Origin: Acidiphilium multivorum AIU301
Lineage (GTDB): Bacteria > Pseudomonadota > Alphaproteobacteria > Acetobacterales > Acetobacteraceae
DNA: 64,000 nt
Reading direction: 5' to 3'
Assembly: GCF_000202835.1 (NCBI RefSeq)
Contig: NC_015186.1
Span: 1,550,001 to 1,614,000 of the forward strand
The stretch's first letter is position 1, and every line of letters begins with the position of its first letter. Shown piece by piece: positions 10,258-21,089 of the stretch. Under the pieces are notes generated by a model. The model worked only from the letters and a program-made list of their open reading frames with translations, did no database searches and was not told the origin of the DNA. The position numbers were made by a program, and so were the translations under genes.

Positions 10258-10829
10258 CGCTCAAGACACCTTTTCAGCGCGCCGAGGGCCCGGGAAATCC
10301 AGCTCTTCACCGTGCCGAGCGGCGTGTCCGTGCGTTCGGCGATCTCGCTGTGCGAATACCCGTCGACAAACGACAGCACGACCGCGCGCCGCCAGTGTTC
10401 CGGCAGTTCGCCGAGGCAGGCGGCCAGCGCCCGCCCGTCCTCCACCGCCACCGGCATCTCCGCCGCGATATCGGGAATCTCGCCGCCATTCGCCGGCTGC
10501 CGCCGCTCGCTGTCGATCCGGTCGAGGGCGCGGTAGCGCACGATCCCGATCATCCAGGCCTTCGCCGATCCGCGCGCCCGGTCGAACCTGGCCGCATTCC
10601 GCCACACTTGCAGGAACGCCTCCTGCAAGACCTCCTCGGCCTGCGGCCGGTCGCGCAGCAACCGCAGCGCCACCCCCATCAGCATCGGCGACATGCGCCG
10701 GTAAAGCTCGCGCAGCGCGGCCGCGTCCTGCGCCTGGCAGGCCTCGACCAACCGGCCAAGCTCCTCATCCGCCGCAACCGCCCCACCGGGCGACGACGTC
10801 ACCGTTCCGTATCCTGCGCCATCGAACAT
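10254..10829 (-). CDS. ECF RNA polymerase sigma factor
   Basis: A 191-residue sigma70-family factor of the extracytoplasmic function class. Region 2 (about 25-95) includes RLLRDRPQAEEVLQEAFLQV and RGSAKAWMIGIVRYRALD; region 4 (about 130-185) has LPEHWRRAVVLSFVDGYSHS and the HTH TPLGTVKSWISRAL. It is co-encoded with an RskA-type anti-sigma factor, so it probably belongs to the SigK-like group. No clear ribosome binding site precedes the ATG at 10829; a GTG about 8 codons in could be the true start. A HiPIP-like gene lies divergently upstream and might be a target. Confidence 0.9.
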   Translation of the reverse strand: MFDGAGYGTVTSSPGGAVAADEELGRLVEACQAQDAAALRELYRRMSPMLMGVALRLLRDRPQAEEVLQEAFLQVWRNAARFDRARGSAKAWMIGIVRYRALDRIDSERRQPANGGEIPDIAAEMPVAVEDGRALAACLGELPEHWRRAVVLSFVDGYSHSEIAERTDTPLGTVKSWISRALGALKRCLER

Positions 10830-10971
10830 TGCTTATGGCATTACCGCCGCCGAGACAATCTGGATGCAGCCGCCGCGCCCGGCGCGGCGCCGCCGCCATC
10901 GGAACACAACTTTCGCGTGCATGACCGCCCTAGAAATGATAACATGACGCGCAATCCGCAGGGAGACGACG

Positions 10972-11232
10972 ATTCCGCCCCGGCCCCGCCGCTACTGGCT
11001 CGAAACATTCTGCGGCGCCCTCGCCCTGGCCGCCGCCCGGGTTCTGCGCGCCCCCCATCCGAAGGCCACGCGGGATGCCGCCGGCTATGTCCCGCATCCC
11101 TTCCGCAACGGCGCGCGCTGCGCGACCTGCGCCAATTTCCGCGCCGCCGGCGCCGCCTGCCGGCGGGTGCGCGGCGCGGTGGCGCCGGCCGGCTTCTGCA
11201 ATTTCTACACCCCGCGCCGCCGCCTGTCCTAG
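10972..11232 (+). CDS. High-potential iron-sulfur protein (HiPIP)-like, non-canonical start
   Basis: The frame ending at TAG 11230 encodes a small exported electron carrier. Its C-terminal half has four cysteines in the HiPIP arrangement: C-x2-C-x9-C-x12-C, in ARCATCANF, AACRRVRG and AGFCNFY. The N-terminus reads PPRPRRYWLETFCGALALAAA, a twin-arginine signal with RRYWL, as HiPIPs usually carry. No ATG, GTG or TTG occurs between the upstream in-frame stop (10945) and the signal. AGGGAG at 10958-10963 fits an ATT at 10972 (or the preceding ACG) as initiator. Alternatives are a sequencing error or a frameshift joining the ATG at 10944. Confidence 0.6.
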   Translation: MPPRPRRYWLETFCGALALAAARVLRAPHPKATRDAAGYVPHPFRNGARCATCANFRAAGAACRRVRGAVAPAGFCNFYTPRRRLS

Positions 11233-11296
11233 CGCCCCCGCCCTCGGGCGCGGATTGGGGTGGACCGCGCCGCCGAGATGGTCCACAAGGCAGCGG

Positions 11297-11749
11297 ATGG
11301 AGACCCGCATCGAGCGTCTGTGCGTGGCAAACGGGCTCAGGATGACCGGCCCGCGGCGCGTCATCGCGCGCGTGCTGTCCGAGGTGAACGGCCACCCCGA
11401 TGTCGACGAACTGCACCGCCTCGCCCACCGCCTCGACCCGCGGATCTCGCTTGCCACCGTCTACCGCACGGTGCGCCTGTTCGAGCAGCACGGCATCCTC
11501 GAGCGCCGCAGCCTCGGCAGCCGCCGCGCGCGCTACGAGATGTCGGGCGAGCACGACCATTTTCACCTGGTCGACCAGGACAGCGGCCAGGTGATCGAAT
11601 TCGACGAGCCGGAGACCGAACTTCTCATGCGCAAGGTGGCCGCCCGCCACGGGTTCGAACTCGTTTCCCTCAAGATCGAGCTGTTCGGCCGCCGCCTCGG
11701 CACCGCCGCGCGCGCGCCGGAGCCCGCCGGCGAGGCGGCCGGACCATGA
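11297..11749 (+). CDS. fur: Fur family transcriptional regulator
   Basis: A 150-residue ferric-uptake-type regulator. The winged-helix DNA-binding domain spans about residues 1-85, with RISLATVYRTVRLFEQHGI as recognition region. The dimerisation domain begins with the metal-binding EHDHFHLVD and continues QVIEFDEPE. The CxxC zinc pairs of E. coli Fur are absent, as is normal for alphaproteobacterial Fur/Mur proteins. The ATG at 11297 has AAGG 6 bases upstream; longer frames extend across the HiPIP gene and are rejected. Its stop overlaps the olsB start (ATGA). Confidence 0.9.
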   Translation: METRIERLCVANGLRMTGPRRVIARVLSEVNGHPDVDELHRLAHRLDPRISLATVYRTVRLFEQHGILERRSLGSRRARYEMSGEHDHFHLVDQDSGQVIEFDEPETELLMRKVAARHGFELVSLKIELFGRRLGTAARAPEPAGEAAGP

Positions 11750-12558
11750 CGGCCGAACGCCCGATGGACAGCCTGCTGGCCTTTCCGGAAATCCGGGTCG
11801 GCAATCTCGGCGTCCGCCTCGCCGCGACCGCGGCCGAGCTCGACGCCGCCCAGGCCCTTCGCTTCCGCATCTTCTACGACGAGCTCGGCGCCCATCCTGA
11901 CGCCGCGACCCTCGCCTCCGGCCGCGACCAGGACGCCTTCGATGCGATCGCCGATCATCTCCTCGTGATCGATCACGACATCGCCGACGATGCCCGCGGC
12001 GTCGTCGGCACCTACCGGCTGATCCGGCAGGACGCCCTGCCCCAAGGCAGCCATTTCTATTCGGCCGACGAATACGACATCGCGCCGCTCGAACGCTTCT
12101 CCAGCCGCCTGCTCGAGCTCGGCCGCTCCTGCGTCGACCAGGCGCACCGCTCCCGCGCCGTCATGCAGCTGCTCTGGCGCGGCATCGCCGCCTATGTGTT
12201 CCAGCACGGGATCGAGCTGATGTTCGGCTGCGCCAGCCTGCACGGCACCGATCTCGACGATCTGGCGCCGGCGCTCTCCTACCTGCACGCCCACCACCTC
12301 GCCCCGGCGCACATCCGCCCGCGCGCGCTGGAGGCGCGCTATGTCGAGATGTGCCGCCTCGGCGCCGACGAATACGACGCCCGCCAGGTCCTCGCCGAGC
12401 TGCCGCCGCTGATCAAGGGCTATCTCCGCCTCGGCGGCTTCGTCGGCGACGGCGCGGTGATCGACTGGCAGTTCAACACGACGGACATAGCCGTCGTCGT
12501 GCAGACGGATCTTGTGACCGAAAAATATTACCGCCATTACGAGCGACAGTCCCGCTGA
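11746..12558 (+). CDS. olsB: L-ornithine N(alpha)-acyltransferase
   Basis: A 270-residue GNAT-like enzyme that transfers a 3-hydroxyacyl chain from ACP to ornithine, making lyso-ornithine lipid, a phosphorus-free membrane lipid. Family signatures are AAQALRFRIFYDELGA, HLLVID, VVGTYRLIRQ, LLELGRSCV and MFGCASLHGTD. It is translationally coupled to fur. The second enzyme, OlsA, is not adjacent; the PlsC-like protein at 29955-30767 is a candidate. ATG at 11764 is an alternative start. Confidence 0.9.
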   Translation: MTAERPMDSLLAFPEIRVGNLGVRLAATAAELDAAQALRFRIFYDELGAHPDAATLASGRDQDAFDAIADHLLVIDHDIADDARGVVGTYRLIRQDALPQGSHFYSADEYDIAPLERFSSRLLELGRSCVDQAHRSRAVMQLLWRGIAAYVFQHGIELMFGCASLHGTDLDDLAPALSYLHAHHLAPAHIRPRALEARYVEMCRLGADEYDARQVLAELPPLIKGYLRLGGFVGDGAVIDWQFNTTDIAVVVQTDLVTEKYYRHYERQSR

Positions 12559-12618
12559 CAAGCCGCCGGCGCCGCTGCCGGCCCGCACGCATGACGACTG
12601 CAAGGTGAATTCGACGAC

Positions 12619-13128
12619 ATGGCCGAAGACGACGACACGCCGATCCCCGAAAGCCTCCTGCCCTACGACGAATGGACCGAGGACGCGCTCCGCCTCGTGG
12701 TGCTGCGCGCGCTCGACCATGCGTCGCGCGAGGGCATGCCGGGCGAGCATCACTTCTACATCACCTTCGCCACCGCCCATCCCGGCGTGATCATGCCCGA
12801 CCGGCTGCGCGCCCAGTATCCGGACGAGATGACCATCGTCCTGCAGCACCAGTACCGCGACCTGTCGGTAGATGCCGAGGCGCAGCGCTTCTCGGTCCGC
12901 CTCTCCTTCGGCGGCGTGCCGGCGACGCTCGACATCCCGCTCGACGCCATCACCGCCTTCGCCGACCCGGCGGTGCGCTTCGGCCTGCAATTCGCCGCCC
13001 GCGTCCCCGAAGCGCCGGAAGAAGCGCCCGCGGCCGCGCCCGAACCCGCGCCGCCGCCACCGGAGCAGGGCCCCGCCGAGGTCGTCAGCCTCGACGCCTT
13101 CCGCCGCCGCCCGCCCGCCAAAGACTGA
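12619..13128 (+). CDS. sspB: SspB family ClpXP adaptor
   Basis: A 169-residue alpha-type SspB. The family tethers substrates to the ClpX unfoldase through a folded domain (residues about 15-130, with HHFYITFATAHPGVIMP and LQHQYRDLSV) and a flexible tail that ends in a ClpX-binding peptide. The tail here is Pro/Ala/Glu-rich (about 130-155) and ends EVVSLDAFRRRPP. It lies between olsB and the fumarase gene, 15 bases before the latter's start, and may share a transcript with it. Confidence 0.9.
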   Translation: MAEDDDTPIPESLLPYDEWTEDALRLVVLRALDHASREGMPGEHHFYITFATAHPGVIMPDRLRAQYPDEMTIVLQHQYRDLSVDAEAQRFSVRLSFGGVPATLDIPLDAITAFADPAVRFGLQFAARVPEAPEEAPAAAPEPAPPPPEQGPAEVVSLDAFRRRPPAKD

Positions 13129-13143
13129 GCCCGGAGAGCCGCC

Positions 13144-14790
<1,647 letters not shown>

Positions 14791-14797
14791 GCCGGCC

Positions 14798-15193
14798 ATG
14801 AAGTTCACCGTCGACCGGATCGACCATGTCGTGCTGACCTGCTCCGACGTCGACAGGACGGCCGACTGGTACGAGCGCGTCCTCGGCATGGAGCGCGAGG
14901 AATTCGGCGCCGAGCGCCGGATCGCCCTGCGCTTCGGCGCGCAGAAGCTGAACCTGCACCAGGCCGGGCGCGAGTCCGGCCCGCAGGCGGCGAAACCCGC
15001 CCCCAGCGCGCTCGACATCTGCTTCGTCACCGCCCTCGGCACCGACTTCGTGGTGAACCACCTCCAGGCCCAGGGGGTGGACATCGTCGAGGGACCGGCG
15101 CCGAAAATCGGCGCGCTCGGCGCCATGCGCTCGGTCTACTGCCGCGATCCGGACGGCAACCTGGTCGAGATTTCGAGCTACCTCGAAGAATGA
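14798..15193 (+). CDS. VOC family protein (glyoxalase/bleomycin-resistance fold)
   Basis: A 131-residue protein with the two beta-alpha-beta-beta-beta modules of the vicinal oxygen chelate fold. It begins IDHVVLTCSDVDRTADWYERVLGM and ends YCRDPDGNLVEIS, whose terminal glutamate is the usual metal ligand. Substrate is not recognisable. It sits between fumA and queA and its TGA overlaps the queA ATG, so it is probably read together with the queuosine operon. Confidence 0.85.
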   Translation: MKFTVDRIDHVVLTCSDVDRTADWYERVLGMEREEFGAERRIALRFGAQKLNLHQAGRESGPQAAKPAPSALDICFVTALGTDFVVNHLQAQGVDIVEGPAPKIGALGAMRSVYCRDPDGNLVEISSYLEE

Positions 15194-16227
15194 ACCTCGC
15201 TGATTTCGACTATCACCTGCCGCCCGAGCGCATCGCGGCCGAACCGGCGCGGCCGCGCCACGCCGCGCGCCTGCTGCATGTCCGCGGCGACGGGCTCGAC
15301 GACCGCACCATCCTCGACCTGCCCGCCCTGCTCGCCCCCGGCGACCTGCTGGTGGTCAACGACACCCGCGTCATCCCCGCCCAGCTCACCGGGCGGCGCG
15401 GCGACGCGCGGATCGGCATCACCCTCGACCGCCCGCTGGCCGACGGCACCTGGCGCGTCCTGCTGCGCAACGCCCGCCGCGCCCGCCCCGGCGAGACCAT
15501 CGCGATCGACGGCGCCGGCGGCATCGCCGCCGAGGTGATCGACCGCGCGCCCGACGGCTCGGCGACCCTGCGCTTCGACTGCGACGCCGAGACCTTCCGC
15601 GCCATGCTCGACCGCGCGGCGAGCCTCGCCCTGCCGCCCTACATCCCCCGCCCCGCCGGCATCTCCGAACAGGACCGGCAGGACTACCAGACCATGTTCG
15701 CCGCCGAGGAGGGCGCCGTCGCCGCCCCCACCGCCGGGCTGCATTTCACCGAAACCGTCCTCGCCGCCCTCGCCGCGCGCGGCGTCGGCCTCGCCACCGT
15801 CACGCTGCATGTCGGCGCCGGCACCTTCCTGCCGGTGCGCGAGGACCAGCTCGAACGCCACAAGCTCCACGCCGAGCGCGGCCTGATCGGCCCGGAGACC
15901 GCCGCCCTGGTCAACGCCACCCGCGCGCGGGGCGGGCGCATCGTCGCCGTCGGCACCACCAGCCTGCGCGTGCTGGAGACCGCGGCCGGCGATGACGGCA
16001 CGCTCGCCCCCTGGCACGGCGAGACCGAGCTCTTCATCACCCCCGGCTACCGCTTCAAGCTGGTCGACCGGCTGATGACCAATTTCCACCTGCCGAAATC
16101 CACCCTGCTGATGCTGGTCGCCGCCTTCGCCGGGGTGGAGCGCATGCGCGCCGCCTATGCCCACGCCATAGCACGGGGCTACCGGTTCTATTCCTACGGC
16201 GACGCCTCGCTGCTGGAGCGCGCATGA
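15190..16227 (+). CDS. queA: S-adenosylmethionine:tRNA ribosyltransferase-isomerase
   Basis: A 345-residue enzyme that moves the ribosyl group of S-adenosylmethionine onto preQ1 in tRNA, forming epoxyqueuosine. Typical segments are [14 protein letters not shown] at the N-terminus, [32 protein letters not shown] and [15 protein letters not shown]. Length matches the family. It is coupled by ATGA overlaps to the VOC gene before and tgt after. Confidence 0.96.
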   Translation: MNLADFDYHLPPERIAAEPARPRHAARLLHVRGDGLDDRTILDLPALLAPGDLLVVNDTRVIPAQLTGRRGDARIGITLDRPLADGTWRVLLRNARRARPGETIAIDGAGGIAAEVIDRAPDGSATLRFDCDAETFRAMLDRAASLALPPYIPRPAGISEQDRQDYQTMFAAEEGAVAAPTAGLHFTETVLAALAARGVGLATVTLHVGAGTFLPVREDQLERHKLHAERGLIGPETAALVNATRARGGRIVAVGTTSLRVLETAAGDDGTLAPWHGETELFITPGYRFKLVDRLMTNFHLPKSTLLMLVAAFAGVERMRAAYAHAIARGYRFYSYGDASLLERA

Positions 16228-17354
16228 CCGGCTTCGCCTTCCACAATCTCGGGCAGGACGGCGCCGCCCGCCGCGGCCGCCTGGTCACCGCCCACGGCAC
16301 CGCCGAAACCCCCGCCTTCATGGCGGTCGGCACCGCCGGCACGGTGAAGGCGATGACGGCGGACGCCGTCCGCGCCACCGGCACCGAGATCGTCCTCGGC
16401 AACACCTATCACCTGATGCTCCGCCCCGGCGCCGAGCGCGTCCGCGCCCTTGGCGGGCTGCACCGGATGATGGACTGGCCCGGCATCATCCTCACCGATT
16501 CCGGCGGCTTCCAGGTCATGTCGCTGGCCAAGCTCCGCAAGATCGACGAGGTCGGCGTCACCTTCCGCTCGCATCTCGACGGCTCCGCCCACCACCTCAC
16601 CCCCGAATCCTCGACCGCGATCCAGAACGCGCTCGACGCGACCATCACCATGGCCTTCGACGAGTGCACGCCCTTCCCCGCCACGCACGAGCAGGCCGCC
16701 GCCTCGATGCGCCTGTCGATGCGCTGGGCGGAACGCTCCCGCGCGGCCTTCGAACCGCGCCCCGGCTATGGCCAGTTCGGCATCGTCCAGGGCAGCGTCT
16801 TCGCCGATCTCCGCGCCGAATCCGCCGCCGCCCTCACCGGCCTCGGCTTCGAGGGCTACGCGATCGGCGGCCTCGCGGTCGGCGAGGGCCAGCAGGCGAT
16901 GTTCGACACGCTGGACGTCACCACCCCCCTGCTGCCCACCGACCGCCCGCGCTACCTCATGGGCGTCGGCACGCCGGACGACCTGCTCGGCAGCATCGCC
17001 CGCGGCGTCGACATGTTCGACTGCGTGATGCCCACCCGCGCCGGCCGCACCGGCCGCGCCTTCACCTCGCGCGGCATCCTCAACCTGCGCAACGCCCGCT
17101 TCGCCGCCGAGGACCGCCCGCTCGACCCGGCCTGTCCCTGCCTCGCCTGCGCGCGCCACAGCCGCGCCTACCTGCACCATCTCTTCCGCTGCGACGAAAT
17201 GCTCGGCCCGATGCTGCTGACCACCCACAATCTGAGCTATTACCAGACGGTGATGCGCGGCGCGCGCGAGGCGATCGAGGCCGGACGCTTCGCCGCCTAC
17301 GCCGCCGCCACCCGCGACGCATGGAGCCAGGGCGATGACCGACACACGCTATGA
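16224..17354 (+). CDS. tgt: tRNA-guanine transglycosylase
   Basis: A 376-residue TIM-barrel enzyme that swaps guanine 34 of GUN-anticodon tRNAs for preQ1. Signatures include [13 protein letters not shown] (active-site Asp), the nucleophilic Asp in [22 protein letters not shown], and the zinc site C-x-C-x2-C near [17 protein letters not shown] with its terminal His. It overlaps queA by 4 bases and queF by 20 bases. Confidence 0.97.
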
Positions 17355-17799
17355 CGCGCTGCAACAGCTCGGCCGCGAGAGCCGCATGCCGGACTCGCCC
17401 GAGGCCGCGGTGCTCGAACGCGTCGCCGCCCCGTCCCGGGGGAAGAACTACGTGGTGCGCTTCACCTGCCCCGAATTCACCTCGCTCTGCCCGATCACCG
17501 GCCAGCCCGATTTCGCCCATGTCGTGATCGACTACATCCCCGATTCGTGGATCGTGGAGAGCAAGTCGCTCAAGCTCTATCTCGGCAGCTTCCGCAACCA
17601 CGGCGCCTTTCACGAGGCCTGCACGCTGATGATCGCAGAGCGCCTGGTCGACCTGCTCGCCCCGCGCTGGCTGCGCATCGGCGCCTACTGGTATCCGCGC
17701 GGCGGCATCCCGATCGACGTGTTCTGGCAGACCGGCGCCCCGCCCGAGGGCGCCTACCTGCCCGACCAGGGCGTGCCGCCCTATCGCGGCCGTGGCTGA
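17335..17799 (+). CDS. queF: NADPH-dependent 7-cyano-7-deazaguanine reductase
   Basis: A 154-residue unimodular QueF of the T-fold type that reduces preQ0 to preQ1. The catalytic cysteine lies in [16 protein letters not shown] and the family motif [20 protein letters not shown] is complete. The first 20 bases overlap the end of tgt. It supplies the base that Tgt inserts; preQ0 synthesis genes (queC, queD, queE) are not in this window. Confidence 0.96.
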
Positions 17800-18853
17800 G
17801 GCGGATCTCCGCGCCGCCATCGCCGCCCGCGCCGCCGCTCTCGGCTTCGATGCGATCGGCATCGCCCGCGCCCGCCTGCCCGAGAGCGTCCGCGACAATC
17901 TCCGCGCCCATCTCGCCGCCGGCCATCACGGCACGATGGGCTGGATGGAGGATCGCGCCGCCCAGCGGGCCGACCCCGCTTCGCTCTGGCCGGAGGCGGT
18001 CAGCGTCATCTCCCTCGGCCTGTCCTACGCCCCCGATGGCGACCCGCTCGCGACCCTCTCCCGCCCCGATCGCGGCAACATCTCGGTCTATGCCCGCAAC
18101 CGCGACTATCACGACATCATCAAGGGCCGGCTGAAGCACCTCGCCCAGTTCATCGCCGCGCGCGGCGAAGGAGTGAAGGTCTTCGTCGACACCGCGCCGG
18201 TGATGGAAAAGCCGCTGGCCGCCGCCGCCGGGCTCGGCTGGCAGGGCAAGCACACCAACCTCGTCTCCCGCCGCCACGGCTCGTGGCTCCTGCTCGGCGA
18301 GATCATGACGACGCTGGCCCTGCCGCCCGATCCGCCGCACCCCGACCGCTGCGGCACCTGCACCGCCTGCCAGGCCGCCTGCCCGACCGATGCCTTCCCC
18401 GCCCCCTACCGGCTCGATGCCAGGCGCTGCATTTCCTACCTCACCATCGAGCACAAGGGCCCGATCCCGGAGGAGTTCCGTCCCGCCATCGGCAACCGCA
18501 TCTATGGCTGCGACGACTGTCTCGCCGCCTGTCCCTGGAACAAGTTCGCCGCCGCCGGGCGCGAGCAGAAACTCGCCGCGCGCGACGACCTCCTCGCCCC
18601 CCGCCTCGCCGATCTCGCCGCCCTCGACGATGCTGGCTTCCGCGCCCTGTTCGCCGGCAGCCCGATCAAGCGCATCGGCCGCGCCCGCCTCGCCCGCAAC
18701 GTCGCCATCGCCATCGGCAATTCGGCCGATCCCGCACTCGCCCCCGCCGCCGCGCGCCTCGCCGCCGATGACGATCCCGTCGTCGCCGAAGCCGGGCGCT
18801 GGGCGGCGCGCCGGCTCGCAATCGGGCTGGCCCCGGCGCGCAAACCCGGCTAG
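17792..18853 (+). CDS. queG: Epoxyqueuosine reductase
   Basis: A 353-residue cobalamin-dependent iron-sulfur enzyme for the last step to queuosine. Two [4Fe-4S] motifs are visible: [16 protein letters not shown] (about 188-203) and [13 protein letters not shown] (about 238-250). The C-terminal part (about 280-350) has HEAT-like helices. It starts with GTG at 17792, overlapping queF by 8 bases, and closes the queA-tgt-queF-queG operon. Confidence 0.95.
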
Positions 18854-18900
18854 CCTCCGCGCACGCCAGCGTGACCGGCCAACGGTCATGCCAGGCCACT

Positions 18901-18921
18901 CGCCCCAAAACGGGCGTTTTT
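18901..18921 (+). terminator. Short terminator after the queuosine operon
   Basis: A 5-base-pair stem (CGCCC with GGGCG, loop CAAAAC) is followed by five T residues. It lies between queG and mscL. The stem is short, so its strength is doubtful. Confidence 0.5.
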
Positions 18922-18938
18922 CACGACGGGAGCATTCG

Positions 18939-19397
18939 ATGTCAGAGTCGTTCAAGCCAAAACGGCCCGCCTGGGTCGATGACTTCAAGGCCTTCCTGAT
19001 GCGCGGCAACGTGGTCGATCTGGCCGTCGCCGTGGTCATCGGCGCCGCGTTTTCCAATATCGTCAAGAGTTTCGTCGCCGACATCATCAACCCGGTCATC
19101 GGCCTGCTGACCGGCGGGGTCGATTTCTCGAACCATTTCATCACGCTCAAGGGCGCGGCCGAGCCCACCCTCGCCGCGGCGAAGAAGGCCGGCGCCGTCA
19201 CGCTGAACTACGGCGCCTTCGTCAACACGCTGTTCAACTTCCTGATCGTCGGCTTCGCGATCTTCTGGATGGTCCGCCTGATCAGCAAGCTGCACAAGGC
19301 GCCGGAACCGGCCCCTTCCGCCCCCCCGGCGCCGACGCCGACCGAACTTCTCCTCACCGAAATCCGCGACCTGCTGAAGGATCGCGGCGCGAGCTGA
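18939..19397 (+). CDS. mscL: Large-conductance mechanosensitive channel
   Basis: A 152-residue inner-membrane channel that opens under osmotic downshock. TM1 contains GNVVDLAVAVVIGAAF, the constriction-lining helix; TM2 contains FLIVGFAIFWMVRLI. The C-terminal cytosolic helix ends LLTEIRDLLKDRGAS after a Pro/Ala linker. CGGGAG precedes the ATG at 18939. Length is slightly above E. coli MscL (136) because of the N-terminus and the linker. Confidence 0.95.
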   Translation: MSESFKPKRPAWVDDFKAFLMRGNVVDLAVAVVIGAAFSNIVKSFVADIINPVIGLLTGGVDFSNHFITLKGAAEPTLAAAKKAGAVTLNYGAFVNTLFNFLIVGFAIFWMVRLISKLHKAPEPAPSAPPAPTPTELLLTEIRDLLKDRGAS

Positions 19398-19678
19398 TCC
19401 GCCCCGCGGGGCCCGAGGCCACCGCCTCCGGCCCTCATGGCGCCGCGCCCCGCCCCTCCAACGCCGGACACGCCGTGGCCTACCTGCGATCCAGCCCATA
19501 ACTTTCTGATTGCGAGAGATTTTTTGATCAACCGGATCGGCGGGCTTCGACGCGCCTGACCGTGGCGCTGGAGCCGCGGATCAAATTCTTAATGAAATAT
19601 TGCCAAACAGCAAGAATCGCGATAAGCGATATTTGGGCAGTTTTTATAGTTTTTTTACGGCATTTTGGAATTTCGTGT

Positions 19679-20245
19679 ATGAAAATTTGGAATCGCCTCC
19701 AATGCAGATGGGTGCCCTGGCACGGTTCGCGGGCCGCATGGCTGGCACTCCCTCATGCGGTCGTCGGCACCGCCTGCGTTCTGGGAGCGGCATTCACGCT
19801 GGCCGGTCACGCGGATCCGCGCCCGCCGCATCCGGTCGGGGCGCCGCCCGTCATCGCCGGTGCCCCGGGTCCGGTCGCCATGCCGATGACACCGGTCGGC
19901 GGCGTGAGCAACCCGAGTCCGTATATCGCCCCTCAGGGCGTGACCGATCAGATCCCGAATCCGGGCATTCTCTCCCAACCCATGCCGTCCTTCATACCCG
20001 CGGTGGATACCGGCCTGCCGCCCGTCCCCGGGGCCCCCAACCCGCCGCCCGTGAACGGCCATACCGGCGGCGTGCCGAGCCCCGGCCCCGGTCCCGGTCC
20101 CACCCCGGTCAACGTGCCCGAGCCGTCTTCCCTTCTCCTGCTCGGCACCGCGATCATCGGATTCCTGGGCGCCCGCTCGGCGCCGGCAATCCGCGGCGGG
20201 CTGCGGGGACTGCGTTCAGGCGGAAGGCCGGCCCGGCCCGCGTGA
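19679..20245 (+). CDS. PEP-CTERM sorting domain protein
   Basis: A 188-residue exported protein of low complexity. A hydrophobic N-terminal segment (about 24-44) ending near AGHA looks like a signal peptide. The middle is very rich in Pro and Gly. The C-terminus has the PEP-CTERM signal: NVPEPSSLLLLGTAIIGFLGAR followed by an Arg-rich tail, read by an exosortase, cut and usually coupled to glycan-rich surface material. The ATG at 19679 is chosen because it gives a normal signal peptide; an upstream in-frame start at 19562 adds an unlikely extension. The 100 bases before it are AT-rich unlike the neighbours. Confidence 0.7.
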   Translation: MKIWNRLQCRWVPWHGSRAAWLALPHAVVGTACVLGAAFTLAGHADPRPPHPVGAPPVIAGAPGPVAMPMTPVGGVSNPSPYIAPQGVTDQIPNPGILSQPMPSFIPAVDTGLPPVPGAPNPPPVNGHTGGVPSPGPGPGPTPVNVPEPSSLLLLGTAIIGFLGARSAPAIRGGLRGLRSGGRPARPA

Positions 20246-20384
20246 CGCTGATCGTCCGGGACGGCATCGCCGCCCGGCCCGAACCCGCAGATCGCCACCG
20301 GCAAGCCCGGCGCGGCCCACCGCCGCCCCGGGCCGCGGCGCTGGCCGCGGGGTCCGGTCCGCCCCGCGATGCCCTCCGCGCCGG

Positions 20385-21089
20385 TCAGACCACCCCGAGC
20401 GCCGCCAGCGCCGGCACGACCAGCGCGGTCGCCACCGCCGTCAGCCCGACGCCGAGCGCCGCGTAGGCGCCCGCCTCCGCATCGCGCGCCACCGCTTCCG
20501 CGGCGCCGATCCCGCTGCCCGCCACCCCGGCCGCGAGGCCGAAGGCCCGATGATCCTCGATCCCGAGCCAGCCCAGCAACGGCCGCGCCGCGATCGCCAC
20601 GATCACCCCGCCGGCGATCGCGAACACCGCGGCGAGCGGTGGCGCGGCGCCGATCTCCCGCGCCACCGCCATCGCGATCGGCGTCGTCGCCGCCTTCGGC
20701 GCCATCGCCAGCCCCAGCGCGCCGCTGCCGCCGCACGCCGCCAGCACCAGCGGCCCGGCGATCGCCGCGGTCAGCGCGCCGGCGGCGAGCGAGACCAGAA
20801 CCGCCAGGCTGTCCCGCGCGATCGCGCCGAGATTGCGCGCCAGCGGCACGCCCAGCGCCACCGTCGCCGGCCCGAGCAGCCAGGAAACCGGCGCCGCCCC
20901 GCGCGCATAGGCCGCGTAGGGCACGTGCCCCGCCACCAGCCCCGCCATCACCGCGAGAATCGCCACGAGAGTGGGGTTCAGCGCCGGATGCCGCACAAGC
21001 CGCGCCAGCCGCAGCGCCGCCTCGAAGGCCAGCACCGTGCCGGCGGCGAACCCGATTCCCGGCAGCGCGCCGCTCCACATCTCACTCAT
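20385..21089 (-). CDS. lrgB: LrgB/CidB family membrane protein
   Basis: A 234-residue integral membrane protein with about seven hydrophobic segments and the family blocks GPATVALGVPL, MAPKAATTPIAMAVA and RAFGLAAGVAGSGIGAAEA. In Staphylococcus the LrgAB/CidAB pair modulates murein hydrolase export and programmed lysis; in plants and some bacteria homologues carry glycolate or pyruvate. Which applies here is open. It overlaps lrgA by 8 bases. Confidence 0.88.
   Translation of the reverse strand: MSEMWSGALPGIGFAAGTVLAFEAALRLARLVRHPALNPTLVAILAVMAGLVAGHVPYAAYARGAAPVSWLLGPATVALGVPLARNLGAIARDSLAVLVSLAAGALTAAIAGPLVLAACGGSGALGLAMAPKAATTPIAMAVAREIGAAPPLAAVFAIAGGVIVAIAARPLLGWLGIEDHRAFGLAAGVAGSGIGAAEAVARDAEAGAYAALGVGLTAVATALVVPALAALGVV

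Noticed and set aside
11640-11665. GGTTCGAA-like sequence suggestive of a tRNA T-loop
   Set aside because: It lies inside fur, with no acceptor or anticodon stems around it. No tRNA gene was found in the window.
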